From: an uncultured Verrucomicrobia subdivision 3 bacterium
Lineage (GTDB): Bacteria > Verrucomicrobiota > Verrucomicrobiia > Limisphaerales > UBA11358
Direction of reading: 5' to 3'
DNA: 64,000 nucleotides
NCBI GenBank assembly: GCA_903922735.1
Contig: CAIXUZ010000044.1
Coordinates: 1-64,000, forward strand
In this document: positions 44,142-52,692 of the stretch, one piece after another
How positions within the stretch are numbered: the first letter of the stretch is position 1
Layout: each line of letters opens with the position of its first letter
Notes under the pieces: model-generated
Database searches by the model: none
Told to the model about the DNA's origin: nothing
The model's input: only the letters and a program-made list of their open reading frames with translations
Program-made: the position numbers and the translations under genes

Positions 44142-45728
44142 TCAATGGGCCGCCTCGGTGTCAGTTCGGAACGAAGATGCCGGCAGCCCCTCTTTATTAT
44201 AAAGGTTGCCAATCGGGTTCATCGCCCAGTTATAGCGAACCGCCGCCGGCTCGGCCACTTGCTGGCTGGAGACAACGACCTCGCCACCTTCGATTTTTGC
44301 ATCTCCCCAGACGAAATTGCCATCCTTGCCCGCGATGGCAAACCCTTTCAAGTTGTCGTTTTTGGCAACCAGACCACCGTCGGCATGGTTGAAGCTTAAC
44401 CGCACTTTGTTCCCGGCGATTTTAAATCCGGAATAGATGGGGCCGGAATAGCTGGCGACCTTTTGATCATAAACTCTGGCGAGGGCGATTAGTGAAAGGC
44501 GGCGGCCGACTTCGCGCTTGTTATGAGGGTGGACATCATCGGGTTTTTCCGGGTCGGCGAGGTCGATGGCCAAGGCCATTCCGGTGTTGGGCAGGCTCAA
44601 GGTCATGAGTTGCGCCTCGCGGAGGAAAGCCCAGCCCCCTTCAACGGGCTGCTTTTGCACCGCCTGAAAATTCGCCAGCTGGACAAAGAGAAAAGGGAAT
44701 TCCCCTTGGTTCCACCGACTGCGCCAGTCTTTGATCATGGCCGGGAAGAGGGTTTTGTAGGTTGCCGGGTCGCCACTGTTGGATTCACCCTGATACCAGA
44801 TTACCCCTTTGATCCCATAAGGAATCAACGGGTTCACCATGGCATTAAAGAGGGTGGAGAGCCGGTGCGGGCTGTTTGGCCCTTCCGGTGGCCGCGGTTT
44901 TGCCGGGGCGGACTTGCCTTCGACTTTGGCCTTCGCAACTTTTTGCTGCCAGCCCCGCAGGGTCTGTTCCTCATATTTCTTCTGCTCGGCAGGATAATCC
45001 GCCAGCTTCTTGTCCCATGATGCGAACAAAGGCTTCAGCCGGGCGTCCGCTTCCAACGCGCGGCGGCTTGTCCAGGCTTCGGCGGGAGTGCCGCCCCAGG
45101 AGGTATGGATGATGCCGACGGGAACATTTAGTTTATGCCGCAGTTCACACGCATAATAATAAGCGACGGCAGAAAACTTCCCGGCTTCCAACGGGGTGGC
45201 GGCTTTCCAGGCGCCATCCGGCCCCGGCGTGTTGTCAGTGGCTCCGTCCGGTGACATTTTCTTGGTGACGGTGAACATCCGCAATAAAGGGTCATTGGCC
45301 GCCGCGATTTCCGCCTTGGCTTTGGGCCCATAAACCGGGTCGTTGGGCGCAAAGGTGTTAAGCGGGAATTCCATATTGGACTGTCCGGAGGCCACCCACA
45401 CTTCGCCCACGGCAACATTGTGAACCACGACGGTATTTTTCCCCGATACGGCGAGGTCAAAAGGCCCGCCTGCCGGCATCGCGGAAAACTTCAGGAGCCA
45501 CCGGCCGGAATTGTCGGCGGTGGTCTTCGCGTGTTTTCCATTGAAGCTGGCAGTAATCACTTCACCTGCGTCCGCCGTTCCCCAAACCGGGGCGTCCATA
45601 CCGCGTTGCAATACCGCGCCGTCACTGAAGAGGGTAGCGAGATGGATATCCGCCAGCGCGTTTGGCGCGAAAGGGAGGGCAAAGGTTGTGGTGAGCCAAA
45701 AAGTTTTGTGCAGGAATGAGGTTTTCAC
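44142..45728 (-). CDS. Sialate O-acetylesterase
   Basis: 528 residues, GTG start, signal peptide about 1-26. Family features: HLATLFSDGAVLQRGMDAPVWG at the start, nucleophile Ser117 in VASGQSNMEFPL, IIHTSWGGTPAEAW near 207, GVIWYQGESNSGD near 310 and the DVHPHNK catalytic segment near 397. It removes O-acetyl groups from sialic acids or, in environmental bacteria, from other acetylated sugars such as xylan. Fits the glycan-degrading character of the region. Confidence 0.9.
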   Translation of the reverse strand: MKTSFLHKTFWLTTTFALPFAPNALADIHLATLFSDGAVLQRGMDAPVWGTADAGEVITASFNGKHAKTTADNSGRWLLKFSAMPAGGPFDLAVSGKNTVVVHNVAVGEVWVASGQSNMEFPLNTFAPNDPVYGPKAKAEIAAANDPLLRMFTVTKKMSPDGATDNTPGPDGAWKAATPLEAGKFSAVAYYYACELRHKLNVPVGIIHTSWGGTPAEAWTSRRALEADARLKPLFASWDKKLADYPAEQKKYEEQTLRGWQQKVAKAKVEGKSAPAKPRPPEGPNSPHRLSTLFNAMVNPLIPYGIKGVIWYQGESNSGDPATYKTLFPAMIKDWRSRWNQGEFPFLFVQLANFQAVQKQPVEGGWAFLREAQLMTLSLPNTGMALAIDLADPEKPDDVHPHNKREVGRRLSLIALARVYDQKVASYSGPIYSGFKIAGNKVRLSFNHADGGLVAKNDNLKGFAIAGKDGNFVWGDAKIEGGEVVVSSQQVAEPAAVRYNWAMNPIGNLYNKEGLPASSFRTDTEAAH

Positions 45729-46143
45729 GGGTTGGATTTTGGAAGTTTGCCCGCCTTTTAAAAACAGTCCACTTTAAAAAATCCATCGGAACAGGAAAAG
45801 GCTGCCAGGGCGGTCGCCAGACTATTTGCGTCTTCATTTCATACCAAGAAATATAAAATGCGGGGGGGCACCAACCTTTCCCGACCCAGCAGCCAGCCGA
45901 CAAGCCCGGAGATAGGTGTCCATGGGCTGGGCTGGAAAGGCAGGCCGCTTACTTTTGTGATCGGCAGTACAATGCTCAAATAAACTCGATAATCATCTTT
46001 CTGAGTACCTCCAGCGTCTCTTGGCCGGAAATCAACGCTAATAGCTTCCCCCCCGGGGCCCCCTAGCCGCCAGTCGCATCTGGGTGGTATTATCTAACGT
46101 TTATCTTCCCCTACTCCTCTACGAATAATACCCGATCGGCTCG
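45729..46143. other. Intergenic region containing a dinB fragment
   Basis: 415 bases without a gene. Contains the frameshifted dinB fragment at 45868-45921 and a G/C-homopolymer-rich stretch near 46050. No terminator or promoter was assigned. Confidence 0.5.
45868..45921 (-). pseudogene. dinB C-terminal fragment, frameshifted
   Basis: Read on the minus strand, it gives DTYLRAC and then, after a one-base shift, WLLGRERLV. This matches the DinB segment DIYRLACWLLGRERLV upstream of the region kept in the other fragments. A long exact run (CCCAGCAGCCAGC) is shared with 47193-47205. Confidence 0.65.
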
Positions 46144-46479
46144 TCAAGCGAAGTTAGACAAATCAAATTTATGGTCGCTGTGCTCCAAAATGTCCCGCAG
46201 TTGTGGGGCCAGAAATTTTATTTTTGAACCAGTGGGTTTTGGGGCAGATGCATGAATCTGGTATCTGCCAGAGCCATCGGTGTCCACTAGCCGCAACTCC
46301 AGCAGTTGCGTCAATGGATTGTGCGCCCAGTGCTTGTCCTCCATGAACCGGGTTCGCCCATCGGCGTGACTGGTGATTTCCATCTCGGTGATAAATGCGT
46401 CGGGATAGTTTCGCAGATATTGTAAAATGGAGTTCTCATCCGCTCCCAGCAAATCCTCTGTGGCTTCAATTGTGCTCAT
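46144..46479 (-). CDS. Small conserved-looking hypothetical protein
   Basis: 111 residues, acidic N-terminus, mixed alpha/beta. ENSILQYLRNYPDAFITEMEI followed by LTQLLELRLVDTDGSGRYQI has the look of a winged-helix: helix, helix, strand and a wing before YQI. No Cys clusters, signal or membrane segment. No known partner. The winged-helix reading is a suggestion only. Confidence 0.55.
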   Translation of the reverse strand: MSTIEATEDLLGADENSILQYLRNYPDAFITEMEITSHADGRTRFMEDKHWAHNPLTQLLELRLVDTDGSGRYQIHASAPKPTGSKIKFLAPQLRDILEHSDHKFDLSNFA

Positions 46480-46654
46480 AGATTTCCTTTCTCCAGAATT
46501 ACACCCACCGCTTTGTGAGCATTAATAACTTCTCCCGAATTCAAAAATCCGTCAATCCACAGATTTTGCCATCAGATTTTCAAATCATGGCATGTGACCG
46601 GTGAATTAAATACCCGCCGCCTGGCGCTGTCCGTGGTTATTAACCGGCCGTGAA

Positions 46655-46722
46655 CTACAATCGCACCCGCTGCCTCCCCGCCGGTTTCCGCAGGCTGCTC
46701 GCGCCCGTCCCCCGGCCACAGC
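46655..46722 (-). pseudogene. dinB 3'-end fragment, shortest terminal copy
   Basis: About 68 bases. In frame it reads GTGASSLRKPAGRQRVRL and then the conserved TAG, matching about 13 of the last 18 DinB residues. It lies only about 380 bases from the end of the intact dinB gene, in the same orientation. Confidence 0.75.
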
Positions 46723-46735
46723 AGGGGGATGGCGT

Positions 46736-47002
46736 TCAGGAAAAAGCCGCCTCTTCAGCCGAGCGCACCGCTAATTTCATGTTCATGCAGGTATAGTGAT
46801 AGGCGGCAAGGTAGTCCAAATCGTCCTTGGTCAGTTCATTGAACCATTTCAGCCGGGCCGCGTGTTTTAATTTCCGCATTTGGTAAAGCGGACACTCTTC
46901 CGGGTTGCAACCTTCCACCGGACAGCACTCGGCGAGGTGAATCAGACTGGCTAGCAATTCATCTCTACAACACCTGACTGATTTCGTTTTAACCGTGGTC
47001 AT
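46736..47002 (-). CDS. Small Cys-rich hypothetical protein
   Basis: 88 residues with a compact Cys cluster (ECCPVEGCNPEECPLYQMRKL, about 25-45) and a second segment YLAAYHYTCMNMK. The spacing could bind zinc or an iron-sulfur cluster. The motif pair looks conserved rather than random, but no named family was recognised. Upstream of the dinB fragment and downstream of dinB on the same strand. Confidence 0.6.
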   Translation of the reverse strand: MTTVKTKSVRCCRDELLASLIHLAECCPVEGCNPEECPLYQMRKLKHAARLKWFNELTKDDLDYLAAYHYTCMNMKLAVRSAEEAAFS

Positions 47003-47098
47003 CGTGACGCTCCCAGATGGTTAAGCTTCTCATCGCAAGCTGCGCCTACGATGAGGGGATGTCAAGAGCATGGAATAACGCTCGCAGTAATACTGCGG

Positions 47099-48172
47099 CT
47101 ACAACAACACCAGTTGTCTCCCCGCCGGTTCCCGCAGGCTGCTGACGCCCAGCCCCAGCAGCCGCAGCGGACGCGACACCAGCCGTTCCCGGCCCAGCAG
47201 CCAGCAGGCGAGCCGGTAAATGTCCCCAGCCTCCGTGAGCGGTTCCTCCACGGTGAATTGCCGCGTGAGCGTCGTGAAGTCGCCGTAGCGCACTTTCACC
47301 TGCACCGTGTGCGCGCCCAGCCGCCGGTGCTTGAGCCGCAGCTCGATGTCCGCTGCCTGCTCCTTGAGGCAAGCCCTCAGCACCTTCCGGTCGTCCGTGT
47401 CCTTTAGGAACGTCTCTTCACCGCTGATGCTCTTAATCTCGTCACCCAGTTCCAGCGGACGGTCGTCCTCACCCATGGCGAACGACTTCAACTGCCCGGC
47501 GAACGATCCCACCAGCGCCCGGAGATCATTGGGATAATCCTGCAGGTCACCAACCATCGCCAACCCGGCATCGAGCAGGACTTTCTCGGTGACCTTCCCG
47601 ACGCCGTAAAGCGCTCGCACCGGCAGCGGACGCAGGAATTGCACCTTCTCTTTTTCAGGGATGAGGGTCAGGCCATCGGGTTTCTGGTGGTCGCTGGCGA
47701 TCTTGGCGAGCAGCTTGTTGGCGGCGATGCCGATGGTGGCGGTTAACCGGCGCTCGGACTTGATGCGGGCTTTCAGTTCACGCGCGAGCGGCACGGCCAG
47801 GCGCAGGGAAGCGTCGGCATCTTCCGCCTGCGAGATGGAAGACACATCGAGGTAGGCTTCATCCACGGACATCTGTTCAACGATGGCACCGGTGCCGGCG
47901 ATGATCTGCATGATCCTACGAGATTCCTCGCGGTAGGCATCCATACGCGGGCGGACGAAGCAGCCTTCCGGGCAGAGGCGCTTGGCCGTGATGCTGGCCA
48001 TGGCCGAGCGGACGCCGAACTGCCGCGCTTCATAGCTGGCCGCGCAAACGACGCCACGCTGGGTGGGCGGCGCGCCGACGATCACCGGCTTGCCGATCAA
48101 GGCCGGGTTGTCGCGTTGTTCGACGGAGGCGTAAAAGGCGTCCATGTCGAGATGGCAGATAACGCGGAACAT
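47099..48172 (-). CDS. dinB: DNA polymerase IV (Y-family translesion polymerase)
   Basis: 357 residues, normal length. Palm motif with Asp9 (CHLDMDAFYASVE) and the second acidic pair Asp104/Glu105 in SVDEAYLDVS. Finger residues SYEARQFGVRSAM, HhH region LYGVGKVTEKVLLDAG near 200, and a little-finger domain (about 235-345). The C-terminus ends SLREPAGRQLVLL with no clear beta-clamp-binding QLxLF apart from the QLVLL end, which may itself bind the clamp. The gene is complete and is the intact parent-type sequence for the nearby fragments. Confidence 0.95.
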   Translation of the reverse strand: MFRVICHLDMDAFYASVEQRDNPALIGKPVIVGAPPTQRGVVCAASYEARQFGVRSAMASITAKRLCPEGCFVRPRMDAYREESRRIMQIIAGTGAIVEQMSVDEAYLDVSSISQAEDADASLRLAVPLARELKARIKSERRLTATIGIAANKLLAKIASDHQKPDGLTLIPEKEKVQFLRPLPVRALYGVGKVTEKVLLDAGLAMVGDLQDYPNDLRALVGSFAGQLKSFAMGEDDRPLELGDEIKSISGEETFLKDTDDRKVLRACLKEQAADIELRLKHRRLGAHTVQVKVRYGDFTTLTRQFTVEEPLTEAGDIYRLACWLLGRERLVSRPLRLLGLGVSSLREPAGRQLVLL

Positions 48173-48536
48173 TCTGGCGGGAGGTTAACAAACGATCCCT
48201 GCCGGGCAAAGGCCCGCCATGGTTATCAACGGGAGGCGAACACCTGGCTGACCATGATCTGGCATTGGCGTCGACCCGTCCTGAAAACGTGTCGATTAAT
48301 TTCGTTTATATTGACATATCCTTCTGACTTGTCGAATGGCTCGACATTCGCATGCATGTGTTCGACCTGATAGCCTTGGACATAGGGCGGCGGTGGTGGA
48401 TTTATTGTGCGGTTACGCACGCGCGGCATCGGATTTATGGCGGATGAGTTTTTGACCGGGCAGATTTTTTAGATTTGCGCTTGAAGCGCGTGGCTTTGCC
48501 GATAAGGATTTGGCGGGGCAGCTAGGCTGTGCCGTC
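48173..48536. other. Divergent intergenic region between dinB and the biosynthetic operon
   Basis: 364 bases. Contains a hairpin (TGTCGA at 48330-48335, TCGACA at 48341-48346) and another GCGCT/AGCGC hairpin at 48477-48489 just ahead of the biosynthetic operon. The sequence ATTGACATATCC (48310-48321) also occurs in the toxin-antitoxin promoter at 1419. No promoter could be assigned with confidence for either direction. Confidence 0.45.
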
Positions 48537-51500
48537 ATGAAAATCACCTTTGTCTATCCGCGGTTTGAGAAGTTTCTGCGCAGCGTGCCCGAGCTGGACG
48601 CGGGCTTGATTGATTATTTCCTGGGGGATTACACCACGCCGCCCTCGCTGGGCATTCCGCTACTGGCGGCGCTCACGCCGGAGGAATTTGAAATCGAGCT
48701 GATTGACGACAACAGCGGGCAACCGGTGGACTACGCCGCGCCCACCGATCTGGTGGCCATCAACTGCTTCACGCCGCAGGCCACCCGCGCGTTTGAAATC
48801 GCCGACCATTTCCGGGCACAAGGCAAAACCGTCATCATGGGCGGAATTTTTCCTTCAACCATGCCGGATGAATGTCTCAAGCACGCCGACTCGGTGAACG
48901 TCGGCGAAGGCGAACCGAGCTGGCCGAAAATACTCGCCGACCTCAGGGCCGGAACCCTCAAGCGCCGCTACGACGGCGGCAGTTCGATGGATGCGGCAAA
49001 AATTCCCGCCGCCAAACGCGAAATTTTTTACCGCAACGACCACTACGACTGGGATGAAGACCTGATTCAGGTGATGCGCGGCTGTCTTTACAACTGCCCG
49101 ATGTGCCCGCTGCCGCAGCAGATGGGCGAACGCATCCGGTTCCGGCCGATTGAAAACGTCGTGGCCGAGATGCGCACGCTCAAGCACGAGAACGTCTATC
49201 TTGCGGATGACATGCTGTTCTTCCCGCACCGGCACGTCCGGGAGTATTCCCAGAAACTTTTCGAGGCGCTGACGCCGCTGGGCAAAAAGTATTTCGTCAA
49301 TTCCACAATGGGGTTGAACATGGAACCGGCCTTTCTCGACGTGGCCGCCCGCGCCGGCGTGAAAAATTTCTATTGCACGATGAACGTCGAGCCGGTGTCC
49401 ATCCGCGCGCTCCAGGGCGGCAAGCGCGAGCGGCAGATGCTGATTGACCTCGTGAAAGCCACGCAGGACCGCGACATCCGCTTCTTCGCATCCGTTGGCA
49501 TGGGCCGCGATTGGGATGATCTCGGTTTTGTGGATCGCGCGCTGGATCTCCTGGCGGCGGCGGACATTCACACGGCGGAATTTTTCATTTTCACGCCGTT
49601 CCCCGGCTCGCCGCACTGGGACCGGATGTTGAGCCAGAAACGGATTTTTGATTTCCAGTGGTCGCGTTACAACGGTTCGCACGTCGTGGCCAAGCCGCAG
49701 AACATGACGGCGGACCAGCTCCGCGAACAGTTCATCCGCATCTGGCGCGAGTTTTTCCAGATGCAGAAAAGCCGTCATGCCGCCTCGCTGGAACCTGCGA
49801 CGTGGCAGAACGGCATCCAAGTGCTCGGCAAGCCGCTTCAGCGGCAGGGCACGCGCGACGAGGCGGCCATCACGGGCATTGGCCTGCTCAGCCCCATCGG
49901 TAATGACGCAGCGACAATTACCGCCGCGCTGCGTTCCGGCCGGCATGGCATCGCGCCGGTCACGCGCTTTGATGCGAGCCATTTTCGCGCAAATCTGTTT
50001 GGCGAAATTAAAAATTTCAATGCCGCCGACTGGTTCCCGCCCGGCGAACTGGCGGAATACGAAGATTTATATATCCGCTATGCCATTGCGGCCGCGCGCC
50101 GCGCCCTGGAAGATGCCGGACTGGCACCAGCCAACGGTGAAATTCGACGGAACATTGCCATAATCCTCGGCACCTGCAACGGCGGGCTGGCTTCGGCCGA
50201 AGCGGAATACGCCTGGAAACACGGGCATAGTTCGCGGCCGTTCGACGAGGTGATGAATTTACAGGCGCAGCATTACGGCTTTGGCAAAGCCCTGGCGAGC
50301 GCGCTGAAAATCGGCGGCGAAACCTGGGTGGTCACCACCGCCTGTTCCTCAACCACCGTGGCGCTCGGCCTTGCGCAGACGCTCATCAATCGCGGCTATT
50401 ACGACATCGTGCTGGTCGGCGGCTCGGACGCGCTCTGTGTGGCGAACGTCTCCGGCTTCGACGCCATCAAGGCGACCTCCACCGCCCGCATGTCGCCGTT
50501 CTCCGTGCCGCCGGGCTTGAACATCGGCGAGGCGGCGTGTTTCTGGGTGGTTGAAGATTTGGAAAAAGCCATTTTACGCCGGGCGCATTGCCGGGGCCGG
50601 CTCATCGGCCATGCGACGACTTCCGACGCCTATCATCCGACCACGCCCGATCCGAGGGGTCTGGGCGTGGCCCGCACGCTGACGAATGCGCTCGCCGATT
50701 CCGGCCTGGCCATCACCGATCTCGGCTGCGTCAATGCCCATGGCAGCGGCACCGAGGCCAACGACCGGGCGGAGACCAAAGGCATCGTCAAATTTCTCGG
50801 CGGCCATAACCTGCCGGTCGTCTCGACAAAATCATTTTTCGGCCACTGCATGGGCGTGACCGGAATTCTTGAAACCACCAGCCAGCTGCTGGCGATGAAT
50901 GAGGATTTTATTCCGCCCACGTTGAACTTCACCGAGCCGCGTCCCGGCTGCACCTTGGATCATGTTCCGAATGTGCCGCGAGAAAAAAAATACGACGCCT
51001 TCATTTCCGCCAATTATGCCTTCGGGGGCAACAACGCGGCGGCGGTGGTTTGCAAATGGGATGCCGCCATACCGCCGCGCCCGAAAAAATCCGAACGGGT
51101 CGTCATCACCGGCGTCGGCGCGGTCACATCGCTGGGTTTGGGCGTGGCGGCGACGGTGGAGCAACTACGGCGCGGCACCGTGGGCATTTCGCCCGTCACG
51201 AATTTTCCGCTGACCGGCCAGACTTCGCGGCTGGCCGGCCAGGTGCCGGATTTCTCCGCCGCGCAAGTGGACCGGCGGCTGGATTTTTCCGTGCTGAACC
51301 CGATCAGCAAATTCGCCGTGGCCGCCGGGCGGCTGGCGCTGGAAAACGCCGGCTTGAAAATCACGCCCGCCAACGGCGACGACATCGGCGTGGTCATGGG
51401 CGTCTGCAACGGCCCGTCCGAGATGGGCCACATGGACAGCGTGTTCACCAGCGATAATTTTGCGGCGAACATTCCGAGCTTTTCGAACATCACCCCCAAT

Positions 51501-52337
51501 TCCACCGCCGGCTGGGTTTCGATGCAGCTTTATCTGAAAGGTGTGAACTCGTCGTTATGTGCCGGGCCTCATGCCGGGCTGCAAGGCCTCGCCTACGCCT
51601 TCGATGCGCTGGCGGAAAAGCGCGCCCGCGCCATCCTTGCCGGCGCGGCCGACGAGGTTTACGGCCAGACGTTTTACAATTACGACGGCATGGACTTCCT
51701 GTACTCCGGCGCGGAGGAAAACGACTACCGTCTCCGGCTGGAAGCCGACAAACGCAAGGTGCTCGGCGAAGGTTCGGCGATGTTCGTCATGGAAACCGCC
51801 GGGTCCGCGAATGCGCGCGGCGCGAAGATCCTGGCGGAACTGGTCAGCTATGGCATGAGCATGGACGCCGAAGGTTTTCTGGCGGCGAACCTTGGCACCG
51901 ATGGCCTGAAGCACGCTGTGCAGCTGGCGCTGACGCGTGCGAGCATCACGCCGGAGCAAATTGGGTTACTCGTCTGGGCACCGCAGGGCAACCGGCAGGA
52001 TGAAAAGGTTCTCAAAGTGGGCGCGGAAATCTTCGGTGGTCGCTTTGCACAACTGCCGCTGGTCACCACGACGTTTAACACCGGTTACATCGAAGCCGCT
52101 TCAATTCTGGTGAGCCTGGCAGCCGCCTTGTCCGCGCTGGCCGACGGCACCGAACTTTGGCCGCAGCGCACCGGTCTGACGGAACTGGATCAGCGGCCGC
52201 TGACCGCGCTTCCGGAATTCATCCTGGCGCTGGCCAGCTCGGATGTTGGCTACAACTTCGCCGTCGTGTTGCGGCGCGGGCTCACCGGCGGGCGCGACGA
52301 TGGTTCAAAAGTGAAGTTTAAGCCAGTTTCGGTTTGA
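48537..52337 (+). CDS. B12-type radical SAM - ketosynthase - chain-length-factor fusion
   Basis: 1266 residues from ATG 48537; an in-frame TTG 27 bases upstream is less likely. Residues 1-150: B12-binding-like Rossmann domain without a DxHxxG motif. About 170-410: radical SAM with Cys183, Cys187, Cys190 (CxxxCxxC) for the 4Fe-4S cluster. About 440-842: ketosynthase with Cys603 (TTACSS), His735 (NAHGSGTE), Lys765 and His770 (FFGH), a full catalytic set. About 852-1250: second ketosynthase fold keeping Cys1008 (SSLCAG) but with APQGN where HGTGT belongs and NTGY where the second His belongs, so probably chain-length-factor-like. First gene of the operon. A single-chain rSAM-KS-CLF is highly unusual; the substrate is unknown. 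Confidence 0.9.
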   Translation: MKITFVYPRFEKFLRSVPELDAGLIDYFLGDYTTPPSLGIPLLAALTPEEFEIELIDDNSGQPVDYAAPTDLVAINCFTPQATRAFEIADHFRAQGKTVIMGGIFPSTMPDECLKHADSVNVGEGEPSWPKILADLRAGTLKRRYDGGSSMDAAKIPAAKREIFYRNDHYDWDEDLIQVMRGCLYNCPMCPLPQQMGERIRFRPIENVVAEMRTLKHENVYLADDMLFFPHRHVREYSQKLFEALTPLGKKYFVNSTMGLNMEPAFLDVAARAGVKNFYCTMNVEPVSIRALQGGKRERQMLIDLVKATQDRDIRFFASVGMGRDWDDLGFVDRALDLLAAADIHTAEFFIFTPFPGSPHWDRMLSQKRIFDFQWSRYNGSHVVAKPQNMTADQLREQFIRIWREFFQMQKSRHAASLEPATWQNGIQVLGKPLQRQGTRDEAAITGIGLLSPIGNDAATITAALRSGRHGIAPVTRFDASHFRANLFGEIKNFNAADWFPPGELAEYEDLYIRYAIAAARRALEDAGLAPANGEIRRNIAIILGTCNGGLASAEAEYAWKHGHSSRPFDEVMNLQAQHYGFGKALASALKIGGETWVVTTACSSTTVALGLAQTLINRGYYDIVLVGGSDALCVANVSGFDAIKATSTARMSPFSVPPGLNIGEAACFWVVEDLEKAILRRAHCRGRLIGHATTSDAYHPTTPDPRGLGVARTLTNALADSGLAITDLGCVNAHGSGTEANDRAETKGIVKFLGGHNLPVVSTKSFFGHCMGVTGILETTSQLLAMNEDFIPPTLNFTEPRPGCTLDHVPNVPREKKYDAFISANYAFGGNNAAAVVCKWDAAIPPRPKKSERVVITGVGAVTSLGLGVAATVEQLRRGTVGISPVTNFPLTGQTSRLAGQVPDFSAAQVDRRLDFSVLNPISKFAVAAGRLALENAGLKITPANGDDIGVVMGVCNGPSEMGHMDSVFTSDNFAANIPSFSNITPNSTAGWVSMQLYLKGVNSSLCAGPHAGLQGLAYAFDALAEKRARAILAGAADEVYGQTFYNYDGMDFLYSGAEENDYRLRLEADKRKVLGEGSAMFVMETAGSANARGAKILAELVSYGMSMDAEGFLAANLGTDGLKHAVQLALTRASITPEQIGLLVWAPQGNRQDEKVLKVGAEIFGGRFAQLPLVTTTFNTGYIEAASILVSLAAALSALADGTELWPQRTGLTELDQRPLTALPEFILALASSDVGYNFAVVLRRGLTGGRDDGSKVKFKPVSV

Positions 52338-52395
52338 TAATCCGGCGTCGAACGGCAAAAATCACCGCTCATCGGAACCAACGGAAAAGCGTTTA

Positions 52396-52692
52396 ATGTC
52401 AGCAAACACTAATCAGACCATCGCGCGTCGTCGGCAGGTAATCGACACCTTCAAGCAGGAGTTGATTCGCCGCCTGAACCTGCCCTATGCCCCGGAAGAT
52501 TTGCACGAAGACGTGTCGCTGCTCGGCTCAGGCCTGGGGCTGGACTCGCTGGATGCGCTGGAAATCGTGCTGTGCGTGGAGACGTGCTTCAAAATAAAAA
52601 TACCGGATGAAAACATTTCCGTGCTGCGTTCCATCAATACCGTCGTGGATTTTGTGATTGAACAGCAGGACAAGAACGGAGGCCAGGCGTGA
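52396..52692 (+). CDS. Acyl carrier protein
   Basis: 98 residues, about 20 longer than a housekeeping ACP because of a basic N-terminal helix. The phosphopantetheine site is Ser51 in GLDSLDALEIV. Helices II and III (ETCFKIKIPDENISVLRSI) are typical. It should carry the growing chain for the fused KS-CLF. Its stop overlaps the next gene's GTG start by four bases. No phosphopantetheinyl transferase is in the window. Confidence 0.92.
   Translation: MSANTNQTIARRRQVIDTFKQELIRRLNLPYAPEDLHEDVSLLGSGLGLDSLDALEIVLCVETCFKIKIPDENISVLRSINTVVDFVIEQQDKNGGQA

Noticed and set aside
48330-48380. Inverted repeats upstream of dinB as an SOS (LexA) operator
   Set aside because: The palindromes do not match a LexA box that I know, and they are about 160 bases from the dinB start, so they are only listed as hairpins.
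48855-49982. 375-codon minus-strand frame opposite the radical SAM region
   Set aside because: Arg/His/Val-rich shadow; the plus strand carries the CxxxCxxC radical SAM core.
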